Positions 49,567-60,506 are shown, counted from the stretch's first letter. The stretch: DNA of 64,000 nt from Parerythrobacter_A sp963799315 (GCA_963799315.1 CAWCWP010000001.1:1178001-1242000), one strand, 5' to 3'. Notes: a model not told the origin generated them from the letters alone. A program made the numbers and translations.

Positions 49567-50711
49567 ATGGGCCGCCCTGCCCGACTGCCCACTGCCAACG
49601 ATAGCCCCGCCGCCGCTGGTCGGCTGCGCGTGGCTGCGTGGCAGGATGTGGCCGAGATCCGGCGCTCATGGCGCAATGGGCGCACCTCGCCCGCGAGGCG
49701 GTCGAACCTAACCCCTTTTACGCACCGTGGGCGCTCCTGCCTGCCCTGCGCGCCTATGATGCGGCGGGGCGATGCGCGCTGCTGCTGGTCGAGCATGATG
49801 GTCGCCTCACCGGGCTTATGCCGGTGAGCTCGCCGCTGGCCTATTACGGCTACCCGGTCCCGCATTCTCGCAACTGGGTGCATGACCACGCCTTCCTCGG
49901 CACGCCGCTGGTCGCACCGGACACCGCGCATGCTTTCTGGACGGGTGTGCTCGGCTGGATGGACGGGACCGCGGGCAGCAAGCTGTTCCTGCACTTGTCC
50001 CACCTCGATGCGGACGGCGCGCTCGCTCGTGCGCTCGACGATGTGTTGCAAGGCGCCGCCCGCGACAAGCGGTGGTGCACGACGAGGAACGCGCATTCCT
50101 GCGCAGCGACCAATCCTCCGCCGCCTATTTCGACGCAGCGCTTAGCGGCAAGAAGCGCAAGGAACTGCGCAGACAGGATCGGCGACTCGGCGAAGCGGGG
50201 GCGCTCGATTTCGAACGCGACACCTGCGACGAGGGACTCGACGCCTGGATAACCGATTTCCTGGCTTTGGAGCAATCCGGCTGGAAAGGTCGCGCAGGGT
50301 CCGCTCTTGCGGATGCCGCGGCAACCGCAACGCTGTTTCGGCGAAACTCTGCCGGCGCAGCGCAGGCCGGAGTGCTCGAACGCCTGGCCCTCACCCTCGA
50401 TGGCAAGCCCATCGCCATGCTTGCAAACTTCCTCACCCCACCCGGCGCCTTTGCCTACAAGACCGCTTTTTACGAAGACTACGCCCGCTTTTCGCCCGGT
50501 GTCCTGCTCCAGCGCCACAATCTCGCGCTGCTCGATCGGCGGATATCGACTGGTGCGATAGCTGCGCGGCGGCGGACCATCCGATGATCGACCATATCTG
50601 GCGCGAACGGCGTCGGATGGTGCGCATGTCGATCGCCATCGGCGGCGCGACACGGCGCGCGCTGTTCAGCCGGTTGCTCGCGCACGAAACCCGGAGCGGG
50701 ATGCAGCGTGA
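49567..50711 (+). CDS. CelD/BcsL-like GNAT acetyltransferase (several frameshifts)
   Basis: A BioF2-like/CelD-type GNAT protein. Segments in three phases read WAHLAREAVEPNPFYAPWAL and VHDEERAFLRSDQSS. Then come SGKKRKELRRQDRRLGEAG, DFLALEQSGWKGRAGSAL and FLTPPGAFAYKTAFYEDYAR, which together match this family. The last part continues in another phase to DHPMIDHIWRERRRM. Breaks are near 49665, 50071 and 50545. The first two shifts are +2, unlike most other breaks in the window. Members act in polysaccharide or capsule modification. The exact end is inferred as TGA 50709-50711, overlapping the next start (GTGA). Confidence 0.68.
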
Positions 50712-51563
50712 CCGTTGGCAAGGCACCCGTCTTCGATGCATCGGCGCGCGCGCGTTTCGCGCACAGCTATCCCGAACAGCCGCACACACTCGAGCACGCC
50801 TTGCACGCACATCCCCTGCTGACGCTCGACGCGCTTGCCGAACTGGCCGAACGACTGCCCGCCAGCAGCATCGAATACAATCGCGGCGACCTGCCCATCG
50901 GCGTGGACGGCAAGCCGGCCACCAACGGCCTGTGGCATCGGCGACACCATCCGCTCCATCGCCGACAACGACAGCTGGGCGGTGCTCAAGAATATCGAGC
51001 AGGTGCCGCGCCTATCGCGCGCTGGTGCACGATTGCCTCGCCGAACTGCACGCGGAAGTGCGCGCCGCGACCGGCGCGATGCTGCATATGCAGGGCTTCG
51101 TCTTCATTTCCAGCCCCAATGCCGTGACGCCCTATCACTTCGACCCCGAACACAACCTGCTGCTGCAGCTGACCGGGCACAAGACGATGACCCAGTTCCC
51201 CGCCGGCGATCCCGCTTCGCACCCGACAAGGTGCACGAAACCTACCAGACCGGCGGCCCGCGCGAATTGCGCTGGGACGATGCAATGCTCGCCGGCGGAA
51301 CCGCACACGCACTTGCCCCCGGCGACGCGGTGTATGTGCCGGTCATGGCCCCGCATTTCGTTCGCAACGGCCCGGCCAGCTCCATCTCGCTCTCCATCAC
51401 CTGGCGCAGCGACTGGAGCTATGCCGAGGCCGATGCGCGTGGCCTCAACAAACTGTTGCGCAAGGCAGGCTTCAAACCCGCCGCACCGCGCCGCTGGCCG
51501 CATGCCAACCGGGCCAAGGCGCTGGCCTATCGTTCGTTGCGCAAGGCGCGTCTCGTGCGTTGA
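50708..51563 (+). CDS. JmjC/cupin_8-like protein (three or more frameshifts)
   Basis: A cupin-like JmjC-domain protein, possibly an Fe(II)/2-oxoglutarate dioxygenase. It has the HxD pair in TPYHFDPEHNLLLQLTGHK and a distal His in VYVPVMAPHFVRNG, so the three metal ligands are present. The N-terminus (VTVGKAPVFDASARARFAHS) begins at GTG 50708. Breaks are near 50938, 51012 and 51215. It overlaps the acetyltransferase gene and is followed by tesB. The substrate is unknown; protein or small-molecule hydroxylation are both possible. Confidence 0.7.
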
Positions 51564-51594
51564 CCTGAGCCGCGTGCCTCCGCACAGGGGCGCG

Positions 51595-52510
51595 ATGTCC
51601 GATCCCGTGCAAACACCCTCGCCGCAACAGCTCGTCACCGAGCTGGTCTCGCTCCTCACGGTCGAGCCGACCGGCCCCGCCACCTATACCGGCCGCCCGC
51701 AGCCCGACGGCATCGGCCGCGTCTTCGGCGGGCAGGTCGTGGCGCAGGCATTGCAGGCGGCGCAGGCCAGCGCGTCGGACGGGAAAGTCGCGCATTCGCT
51801 GCACGTCTATTTCCTGCGCGGCGGGCGCGAGGGCGTGCCGATCGACTACACCGTCACCACCGACTTCGAAGGGCGCAGCTTCGCCAATCGCCGCGTTCTG
51901 GCCAGTCAGGAAGGCACCCCGATCCTGAACTGCACGCTCAGCTTCCAGCTGCCCGAAACCGGACTTGGCGCATCAGGACGCGGCATTGCCCGACGTGCCT
52001 TTGCCGGACGCACTGCCCAGCGACCGGACGCTGCGCGAACGCTGGATTGCCGAGCAGGAAACCCCGCCGAGCGACGCGCACAAGGCCTTCATGCTTCGCC
52101 CCCGCGCGATCGAAATGCGTCCCGCCGAACCACCGCACTGGATGGCGAGCCCCCAGTCGGTGAAGCCGGCATCGCCGATACAGCACAACTGGCTGCGCAC
52201 CGCCGCCGCCCTGCCCGACGATCCGGCGCTACACCGCGCGGTGCTGGCCTATGCCAGCGATTACACCCTGCTGGGCACTGCAGCGATTCCGCACGGCCTT
52301 AGCTGGATGCGGGGCGAGGTGTCGGGCGCAAGCCTGGACCACGCCCTGTGGTTTCACGCCCCCGTCCGCTGCGACGACTGGCTGCTTTATTCGACCAAAT
52401 CACCGTGGTCCGGCGCAGGTCGCGGCTTCAACCGCGGCCAAATCTTCACCGCCGACGGCACGCTGGTCGCCAGCGTCGCGCAAGAAGGCGTCCTGCGCCG
52501 CAAACGCTGA
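51595..52510 (+). CDS. tesB: Acyl-CoA thioesterase II (frameshifted)
   Basis: TesB, a double-hotdog thioesterase hydrolysing medium- and long-chain acyl-CoA. Motifs: GRVFGGQVVAQALQAAQAS, KVAHSLHVYFLRGG, and ILNCTLSFQLPE, then in another phase AYASDYTLLGTAAIPHG, SLDHALWFHAPV and FTADGTLVASVAQEGVLR with the catalytic-region Gln. One extra base near 51966 separates them. ATG 51595. About 305 residues, normal for the family. Confidence 0.9.
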
Positions 52511-52564
52511 GAAAGTTGACGTAATACACGCGGCGAAACCGCGCACAAACCTGTCAACCAATCG

Positions 52565-52600
52565 CCAAAACGACGAAGGGCCCCCGCTAGGGAGCCCTTC
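52565..52600 (-). terminator. Terminator-like hairpin of the short peptide unit
   Basis: On the minus strand GAAGGGC (52600-52594) pairs with GCCCTTC (52581-52575), with an inner CCC/GGG extension, then GTCGTTTTGG. It follows the 11-codon ORF and is the likely end of that short transcript. On the plus strand it could also end tesB, but no T-run follows there. Confidence 0.6.
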
Positions 52601-52623
52601 AAAATTCGTATGCTGGCTTCAAC

Positions 52624-52659
52624 CTAGTTGAAGATCCAGTCCCAGATGGAACCCGTCAT
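52624..52659 (-). CDS. 11-residue peptide ORF
   Basis: ATG 52659 to TAG 52624 encodes MTGSIWDWIFN. GGAG (52670-52667) stands 7 bases before the ATG, with an A/T-rich spacer: an ideal ribosome binding site. A promoter-like pair lies upstream and a terminator hairpin downstream, so the ORF forms its own unit of about 115 bases behind the EAL-domain gene. The peptide has two Trp and one Phe and looks amphipathic. No family is known to me. It might be a small regulatory or membrane-active peptide, a leader peptide, or a chance ORF in a small RNA. Confidence 0.5.
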   Translation of the reverse strand: MTGSIWDWIFN

Positions 52660-52691
52660 ATTTTTTCTCCAAGTTTGTTAGACTTGAAGAA

Positions 52692-52720
52692 ACACTAGGT
52701 TAACCTTAACGAAATGTAAA
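52692..52720 (-). promoter_or_regulatory. Promoter of the short peptide unit
   Basis: TTTACA (52720-52715), a 17-base spacer and TAGTGT (52697-52692) on the minus strand. It lies 9 bases after the EAL gene stop. The expected transcription start is about 52685, 26 bases before the 11-codon ORF. Confidence 0.5.
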
Positions 52721-52738
52721 GGCTTTCCTTAAGCCTTT
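52718..52738 (-). terminator. Hairpin at the end of the CHASE2-EAL gene
   Basis: AAAGGCTT (52738-52731) pairs with AAGCCTTT (52725-52718) around a 5-base loop. It overlaps the last codons and stop of the gene and also the -35 of the following promoter. There is no long T-run, so it is a weak terminator candidate. Confidence 0.4.
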
Positions 52739-55018
52739 CGCTGCACGCCGTTACTCTTTTGATTTAACAGCGATTTTTTAAATTCGTCAACCGTCAGAGG
52801 TTTGGCGATGAAATAGCCTTGCCCTATGTCGCAACCCAGTTCGCGTATTAACCCTAGTGATTCGGCATTCTCGATACCTTCGGCAACCGAAACGATCTGC
52901 GCTTCTCGCGCCATCCTGATAACGCCGCCAACGATTGCGCGCGCGCGGCTCGACCGGGTCGATGCGTCCACGAACATCCGATCTATCTTCACTTCATCAA
53001 ACGGCAGTTGGAACAGCGCATCATAGTTTGCGCTGGCGATACCAAAATCATCCAGTGAAAACATCGCCCCGGTCTGTTTGATTTGTTCAATCACACCACG
53101 TGCGACCCCAAAATCCTCGATCCGTGCCGTCTCGGTTACTTCAATTGTAAGATTTTTGGGCTGGATTGCGGTGTGCGCGAGCTGTTCAATAATTAGGTCA
53201 GCGATACGGTTGTCCACAAACTGCACTGCGGATACATTTATCGAAATTTGTGGCGACAGATTTTTTGCTTGCAAATCCTCGGCCGCCTGCAAAGTCTTGA
53301 AAAAGACGCGCTTCGTGAGTTCATCCAAGCGCCCGACCCGCTCGCATTGGAGAATGAATTGCGCGGGCGATATTTCGCCATGTCTTTGATCAAACCAGCG
53401 CGCCAGCAACTCGCAGCCCACGATTTCACCGCTCAGTAAATTGATCTGAGGCTGCAATTTTATCGAAATGCGGTCTTCGGAAAGGGCGGTCTCCAACCGT
53501 GACTGGAGCGAATAGTCCCATTCTTCGCTGTCGGCGGCAAAATCCGAGATCACAAAGACCGGACGGTACGCTTCGCGCGCTTGGTCTGCTGCGGCGATCG
53601 CAGAATTCAATCGGTTCGCCACCGCCGCACCAATGTTAGTGTCGGCGCCGATTGTCAAAGACACGTCGAAGTTGCGAGTACCAACGGTTACTGCTTGTGA
53701 CACAATCGCGCGGAGCCCTTCCAGATGCTCGGTCGGATCCTCGTGGGCTTCGCGCGATAGCTCGAACGCAAAATATTTACCGCCATCGTAATATATTGTC
53801 TTGGATTGTTCGCCTAGCGCGAGACGATTGGCGATCTGCCGCACGTATCGTACTTGTGCATTAGCATCCAACATCGAGAAAACAGCATCCATTCTCGCAA
53901 TTTTCGCGACGACAATCAGCACCTCGCCGCTATCATTATTGAGAGATAAGTCGCGAGTTAAAGCCGTAAAGTTCAATAGTTTAGTGCGTTGATCAAGATA
54001 CATATGCCGTCGCTTGAAACGTGATATGCCACGAAGCAGTACAAAAGAAGCTATCAGCGCAATCGGCGATGAATACTCCAGTCGTATTCCAAAGTATGGA
54101 GCAGCAAACAAGAATCCCACAGGCACACACAGCCATGCAGCATATGCGAAGTGTCTCCAATGGCGATTATTTTTAATAGAAGTAGCAGCGATTAGAATGA
54201 TGAAAAGAAAAAACAGCGTTTTAGGCCAGACTATTCCATATCCTCTTCCTTGCTTTGCCGTTTCAGCAGCCGTAGTGTGTACAGCAGCAGCAGATGCAGA
54301 ACCACCGCCGGGAATTTTTACTTGTTTGTAAGTCTCTAAAAATTACAATATCGCGACTAGACACAGAATTCAGAAATGCGGGATTACCAGTCGATAAAGT
54401 CTGCGGAAATTTCAAACCGTAATCCGGAAAGATAGGGCGGTCCTGGTTATAATTCGACAACATAGTCCACAACGCGGATGCGGTCGTCTCACCTTTCGGT
54501 GAAGGTTCGATTTCCCAAACGTACCCGAGAAAGTCCTTCTCCAGATCGTTACTCGCCACCATCATGCCGCGTTCGAAGAACGGGTCGCTGCCGCGCAATT
54601 CTGGGGCCAGCGTCTCATCCTGATAGGTGCGTGTCAGGATTACCCTGTCGCCAAGCCGGACCAGCTCAGCACGCAGCGCCGTATCGATGGCGACGGAGCG
54701 GCTGCGTTGCAGGGGGATGTCGATGAACAGCCGCGCCGCGCCGGCTTCGTCCAGAGCCGCCAGCGTGCGCGTCAGTTGCGCGTTTCCTTCGGCGATCATG
54801 CCAGGTTCGTCGCTCTGCTCCACTTCGACCAGCACGATATCGCCGCTGGGCTGCACGTCGAACATCTTGGATTGCAGCGACCAGATCGTGATGTCCAGCG
54901 GGCGCAGGACGGTGCTCATCGCCACCACCACCGCAATCGCGGCGGCGATGGCGACGTGTCGGAGCCGGTCCGATGCGAGCAGCTTTCGCAGCCCAGATGG
55001 CAACGCGGGATACCTCAT
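52729..55018 (-). CDS. CHASE2 / GGDEF-like / EAL cyclic-di-GMP regulator (frameshifted)
   Basis: A multidomain signalling protein of about 763 residues. It has an N-terminal membrane helix, a periplasmic CHASE2 sensor (DIVLVEVEQSDEPGMIAEGN, RLFIDIPLQ), further membrane helices (PKTLFFLFIILIAATS), then a degenerate GGDEF-like domain (YDGGKYFAFEL replaces GGDEF). An EAL domain follows, with phosphodiesterase residues kept (ELLAR, INVSAVQ, IEVTET, SLDDFG, VKIDRM, AEGIEN, DIGQGYF). One extra base in T5 at 54315-54319 splits it. It likely hydrolyses c-di-GMP in response to an extracellular signal. GC content is visibly lower than in neighbours. Confidence 0.85.
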
Positions 55019-55094
55019 CGGAAATGGACCTAATCAGATAGGGTTACCGGGCCGTTAAGTATCTCGTGCGGGCATCTGCCTAGCGGTTCTGTGC

Positions 55095-57092
55095 CTACCC
55101 GCTGGCGTGGTAAAAATCGTAGATCGTGCGCGCCACCGTCGCGCTGACGCCGGGGGCGCGTTGCAGGTCTTCCAGCGCGGCGGCGCGGACCTTGCCCGCC
55201 GTGCCGAAATGCAGCAGCAGCGCGCGCTTGCGCGACGGGCCGATGCCGGGAATTTCGTCCAGCGGAGAGGCAGTGATGGCACGGCTGCGCTTCGCCCGGT
55301 GCGCGCCGATGGCGAAACGATGCACCTCGTCGCGCAGCGTTTGCAGGTAGAACAGCACCGGCGAATTGATCGGCAGCGTCTTTTCGCGCCCGTCCGGGAA
55401 AGTGGAACACTTCGCGCCCCTCGCGCCCGTGATCCGGCCCCTTGGCGATGGCGATCAGCGGCACGTCCTCGATGCCCAGTTCCTCCAGCGTATCGCGCAC
55501 CGAGGACATCTGCCCCTTGCCGCCGTCGATCAGCACCAGATCGGGCCAGAGCGTTCATGCGGTTCGCCTTGGGCGTTTTCGTGTCCCCGCCCGGTGGGCC
55601 GCCCTCTTCCGCCAGCGCGCGGAAACGGCGCTCCATGACCTCGCGCATCATGCCGAAATCGTCATTCGTCTGCGCGGTCTTGATGTTGAACTTGCGGTAC
55701 TGCGTTCTTGACGAAGCCTTCCGGCCCCGCGACGACCATGCCGCCAACCGCCTTCGCGCCCTGGATATGGCTGTTGTCGTACACTTCGATCCGCTGCGGA
55801 ACGTCGGGCAGTTCCAGGAATTCCGCCATTTCGCGCATGACCTTGGCGCGCGTGCCGGTTTCGGCCAGCCGCCGGTCGAGCGCTTCTGCGGCGTTGCGCT
55901 GCGCCTGTTCCATCAGCCTGCGCCGGTCGCCGCGCTGCGGGATGCTGATCTCGACCTTGTCGTTCCGCCAGCGCGCCGAACGCTTCGGTCAGCAGCGCCT
56001 GTTCGGGCAGTTCGCGATCGACCAGAATGGTGCGCGGCGGCGGCACTTCTTCGTAGAACTGCGCCAGCACGTCGGCCAGCACCTGCGCTTCGTCGACTGC
56101 CCTGCGTGCGGGCGGGGAAGAAGGCGCGGTGGCCCCAGTTCTGGCCGCCGCGAATGAAGAACGCCTGGATACCGATCTGCCCGCCCTTCGCGGCCAGCGC
56201 GAAGACGTCCGCATCGCCGACGCCGCTGGCATTGATGGCCTGCGACCCCTGGATGAAGGTCGCCGCGCGCAGCCGGTCGCGCAGGATGGCGGCGGTTTCG
56301 AAATCGAGATCCTCGGCCGCCTTGGCCATCTGCGTTTCCAGATCGGCCTGCACCGCGCCCGACTTGCCGCCGAGGAAGTCCTTCGCCTGCTTGCACCAGC
56401 GCGTCGTAGCCCTCCTTGTCGATCCGGCCGACGCAGGGCGCGCTGCACCGCTTGATCTGGTAGAGCAGGCAGGGCCGGTCGCGGCGGCTGAAGAAGCTGT
56501 CGGTGCAGACTGCGCAGCAGGAACAGTTTTTGCAGCGCGTTGATGGTGGTGTTGACCGATCCCGCGCTGGCGAACGGGCCGTAATAATTGCCCTTCGCCC
56601 GCCGCGCGCCGCGATGCTTCGTGATGCGCGGGAAATCGCTGTTCGGTCGCGCAGCAGGATGAAGGGAAAGCTCTTGTCGTCGCGCAGCAGCACGTTGAAC
56701 GGCGGGCGGAAGCGCTTGATGAACTGCGCCTCCAGCAGCAGCGCCTCGGCTTCGGAATTGGTGGTGACGATCTCCATCGCGCGGCATCTGGCTGACCATG
56801 CGCTGCAGCCGGTTGGTGAGCTGTTTGACCTGCGTATAATTGGCGACGCGGGCCTTCAGCGCTGCGCGCCTTGCCGACATACAGCACGTCGCCGCGCGTA
56901 TCGAGCATGCGGTAGACGCCGGGCACGGGCTTGCAGCGTTTCCACCATTTCGCGGATCGCCTTCACGCCCGCGTCGAGATCCGGCTTCGCGCTGGCGACG
57001 GTGTAGGTCGCGCGCTCCTCGTTGAACCGCTCCGCGCCGCGCGGGTTCGGCGGGCTGCCTGCGGGGGAGGTGGAGGAGGACGTGCGGCTCAT
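55095..57092 (-). CDS. uvrC: Excinuclease ABC subunit C (many frameshifts)
   Basis: UvrC makes the dual incisions in nucleotide excision repair. The pieces follow the family in order: GIY-YIG (PGVYRMLDTRGDVLYVGKAR), UVR region (DLDFETAAILRDRLRA), and the Cys-rich LYQIKRCSAPCVGRI. The RNase H-like nuclease follows (EVYDNSHIQGAKAVGGMVV and LVLIDGGKGQMSS), and C-terminal HhH motifs (DEIPGIGPSRKRALLLHFG). At least ten frame breaks are spread over 2 kb, the densest in the window. Start ATG 57092, stop TAG at 55095. Length about 665 residues, normal for the family. Confidence 0.88.
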
Positions 57093-57138
57093 GCTGGTGG
57101 CAGGGATAGAGCGCCCCCGCCGCTGGCGAAAGGGCGCG

Positions 57139-59997
57139 TCAGAAAATCTTGCGGAACTCTATTTCCACCGTGCGCCCGACCGGGTCGATCAGGCCGGGCT
57201 GGAAGGCGAGCGGCACCACGCCATCGCCGTCCACCACGCGGCGCTGCGCGTCGAACACGTTGTTCACGCGGAACGCCATGCGCATCCCCTTGAGGAAGCC
57301 GGGATCGTCGCCCGCCAGCCATTGCTGCCGCTCCAGATCGATAAAGGCGCGGACATCGAAGGTGGCGAGATCGCCGAAGCGCAGGTCGGTACTGTCGTCG
57401 ATCCGTGCCGCACCAAGGTAGTTGCCGGACAGGCGCAGGCCGAGGCCCTTGTGGAAGACGCCGCCCTCGAACTCGATGCGGTGACGCGAAAGGCCGCTGT
57501 CGGACAATGCGTCGCCATCGAGCAGGTCGAGCCGGGGGATGCCGGTGGCGATCAGCACGTCGCTGGTGAGTTCGATGGTGTGGTAAAGCGATGCGAACCA
57601 GCGCCCGCGCCCGTCGCCGCGATTGAAGGGCGAGCCGCCACCTCGACGTCCGTCGCTTCGTTGTTCGGTCGGTTGGGCTGCATCCCCATCGCTGCATAGG
57701 CGGGCGCGGAACCGGGCCAGCCGTTCGGGATCGACCGAGCCGTCCTCGGCGCGCAAGCCGTTCGGCAATGGCGGGTGGCAGGGCGGCAAGATCGAGCGGG
57801 GTGTCGCTGGCCGGATCGGTGCAAAGTTGCGTGCGAAGTGCGGCGCGTTGTGCATCGTCGAGCTGGCCCAGCGGACCGCCGCCTGCCCTTGGCCCGCCTT
57901 CGCCAGAACAGAACCGTTCGCGCATGGTTGCAACGCGCTCCATGTCGATTGTGCCGTCTTCCTTGCGCAAGCGTGCCAGCATGCGTTCGGGCAGGACGGA
58001 GAAATCGAATTGCGACAGGTCTTCGGTCGCGCAGAACCGTTCGCGCAGGGCGGCGAATTGCGCGGGGTCGGGACGGCCTTCGGGGCGTTGTGCGGCGGGC
58101 GGTCCGCCGCGTCCCCGTTCTTGCCCGCCCTGTTCGCCGCGCGGTTGCGCAGTGCCGACTCGCCCGAACAGGTTGAATCCATAGCGGATGCGGCTGCTGT
58201 TGCGCTCGGCAAAGGTCACAGCGCGTCGATCTGATGGCGACCAACGCACCGCCGCCATCGCGGGCAATCGCGCCCCGGGAATGCCGCCTCGATGGCGGGT
58301 GTCGCCACGGGGAACCCGGCGGTGACATTGTCGGACTTGGTATCGAAATACTCGAACAGCAGGTTGGCGCGCTGGAACAGGTCGAGATCGTAGGAGGCGC
58401 TCAGTTTCCAGTCGCGCTGTTCCTCCGCCAGCAGGTTCGGATTGCCGCCGGTGGTGACGGTGGCCAGCACGGTGTCGCCCGTGGTGAAATCGAACACCGG
58501 CACGTTGAAGGTCTGGATTTCCGGCGCGCCCAAAGCATTCAGCCCCGGCGCCTGTTCCGCCGCTGTATAGGTCGCGGATAGCGTCAGCCGGTCGAGCGGG
58601 CTCCAGCGCAGTCCGGCAGTGTAATCGCGCAACGTGCCGAAATCGCTGAAATCGTTGACGCCCGCGCCCAGGTTAAGGCTGATGTCGCCCAAGGCATCGA
58701 GGAACCCCTCACGCCTGCTCGCAAGCGGGACGCTGACATTCACGCCCGCCGACAGGTCGCTACGGTCGAGCGCGGTCAGGCCGGTGCCGGTGCGGCTGTC
58801 CTCGCTTTCGATGCGGGTGTAGGCATAGCCTGTATCGAACGTCACCGTCACTTCGCCCGATGGCAACAGAACAGGCGTACCGTTTAGCGTGGCGAGCGTG
58901 GTGGCGGTGGTCACTTCGCTGCTGGCCCGGTCGAACCCTGCCTGCGCCACGTCGGGCAGCGTTCCGTCTATCGCCAGCGTGCCGGCATCGACCAAATCCT
59001 GCAAACCGGAACCATCGCGCCGCCGTTCGATATCCGTATCGTCCCAGACGCGGGTGCCGCTGGCGGTGGCGGTCAGCTGCCAGTCGCCCAGCGGTTTGGT
59101 CAGCGAACTGCCCAACTCCACGGTCGTGGTGCGGCCCAGCCGTTCGAGCGGGTCGGCATCCAATACGCGCAGCAGCGACTGGCCGTTGTCGGTAAGCACA
59201 ACAGTGTCGAGGCCCGACAGGGCGCGCGAGAATTCGCGGTCGAGATTGGCGTTGAGCGACAGCGTGCCGCCCGCAGGCCCTTCGCCCAGCCCGATATTGT
59301 AGGTGCTTTCCACTTCCAGCGTTTCGATATCGGCGCGCAGACTGCGGAAGCGGGCCGGGTCCGGGTCGCCGGCAAGGCCGGGCACGCTACCCGGCGTCTG
59401 GATGATGTCGCGCTCGTTTTCGGTCAGCAGGTTGTTGGTATTGAACTCCCCGCCGATCTGGAAGCGGCGCGGGCCGTTTATGGTCAGCAGCGATGCTTCC
59501 AGTTCGCCGAAAGCATAGCCGCCCTGCGTCGGGCCGCCATATTCCGCTTCCAATTCGCGGCTGGCGAAATTGTCCTTCAGGATGAAATTGATGACTCGCT
59601 GCGTGGCGGGAAAGCCGAATTGCAGCGCGACTTCTTCGGGCAGCACCTCCACCTTGCGGATTGCTTCGGGCGGATAGCGGCGAAACTCGCGGAAGCCCGA
59701 AACGCGCTGGCCGTTGACAAGAAACACCGGACGCCCGCTACCGCGCCCGCTGCCCGACGAGACCTGCGGCGCGAGCTGCGCGACCAGATCGGCGATACTG
59801 TCCGCCCCGAACGCCGCAATTTCCGCTTCGTCCAGCTCCAGCACCGGCGGCAGGTCGGTTGCCACCTGGCCACGAATACGCTCGGCGGTAATGACTATCT
59901 CCTCATTCGCGGGCGCTGGTGCGCTGTCCTGCGCGAAAGCGGGCATCGCCAGCAGCACGGTGGCAACGGCTATCGGGGATGTGAAGCGGATCGACAC
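57139..59997 (-). CDS. TonB-dependent outer membrane receptor with Cys-repeat insertion (three frameshifts)
   Basis: A TonB-dependent receptor: signal peptide (SPIAVATVLLAMPAFAQ), TonB-box-like EEIVITAERI, plug domain (RPVFLVNGQRVSGFREFRRY), and a long beta-barrel ending in VEIEFRKIF. In the C-terminal half two tandem repeats of about 60 residues carry four Cys (ALRERFC, TMRERFC, ALRTQLC, RFRARLC). The ligand is unknown. Start: GTG 59997 with AGGA upstream is preferred; ATG 60033 is an alternative. Breaks near 58270, 58232 and 57760 are each fixed by one base. Confidence 0.82.
57690..58074 (-). repeat. Two tandem Cys-containing repeats inside the receptor
   Basis: The first unit begins DPAQFAALRERFC and ends MERVATMRERFCSGEG. 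The second begins DDAQRAALRTQLC and ends PERLARFRARLCSDGD. They share the pattern AALR..(F/L)C, then about 38 residues with LP and RL(R/K).EDG.(I/V)D, then R.R(F/L)CS. Each has two Cys that could form one disulfide. Confidence 0.6.
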
Positions 59998-60231
59998 GGG
60001 GCATGTCCTGTCAGGTTCAGCCTTACCGGCCATGAATGAAACGCAAGTCTGCCGCACTGCACAATATCCGGCAAGACGACTTCACGTAACGGAATGTCGC
60101 AGACGCGAGTCGGGGCAGCCACCGTAGCGGCTTGAATGGGACCCCTACGCTCCATGCTTCCCTTTTATCCCGCCCGCCGCTATGGGCGCGCATCATTCAT
60201 CGACGAACTGCACGGAAACGCGAAAACGCTT

Positions 60232-60489
60232 ATGGCAAAAGAAGAACTCCTCGAAATGCGCGGCAAGGTGGTGGAACTGCTGCCCAATGCGATGTTCCGG
60301 GTAGAGCTTGAAAACGGGCACGAGGTGCTCGGCCATACGGCGGGCAAGATGCGCAAGAACCGCATTCGCGTGCTGGTGGGGGACGAGGTGCTGTGCGAAC
60401 TGACGCCCTACGACCTGACCAAGGCGCGCATCACCTATCGCTTCATGCCGGGACGCGGCGGACCGGGCCAAGGTCCGGGGCCGACCTGA
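60232..60489 (+). CDS. infA: Translation initiation factor IF-1
   Basis: An OB-fold initiation factor: EELLEMRGKVVELLPNAMFR, HTAGKMRKNRIRVLVGDEV and LTPYDLTKARITYRF cover the 72-residue core. The protein continues with a Gly/Pro-rich tail of 13 residues. ATG 60232 (MAKEEL) is the true start although the frame is open from 60136. It starts a plus-strand cluster with maf, an RNase E/G-like gene and yacG. Confidence 0.95.
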   Translation: MAKEELLEMRGKVVELLPNAMFRVELENGHEVLGHTAGKMRKNRIRVLVGDEVLCELTPYDLTKARITYRFMPGRGGPGQGPGPT

Positions 60490-60506
60490 CATAGCCGGAG
60501 GTCGTC

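Noticed and set aside
52575..52600. Hairpin as terminator of tesB on the plus strand
   Set aside because: Possible, but the T-run is found only on the minus strand, so the minus-strand peptide unit is the better owner.
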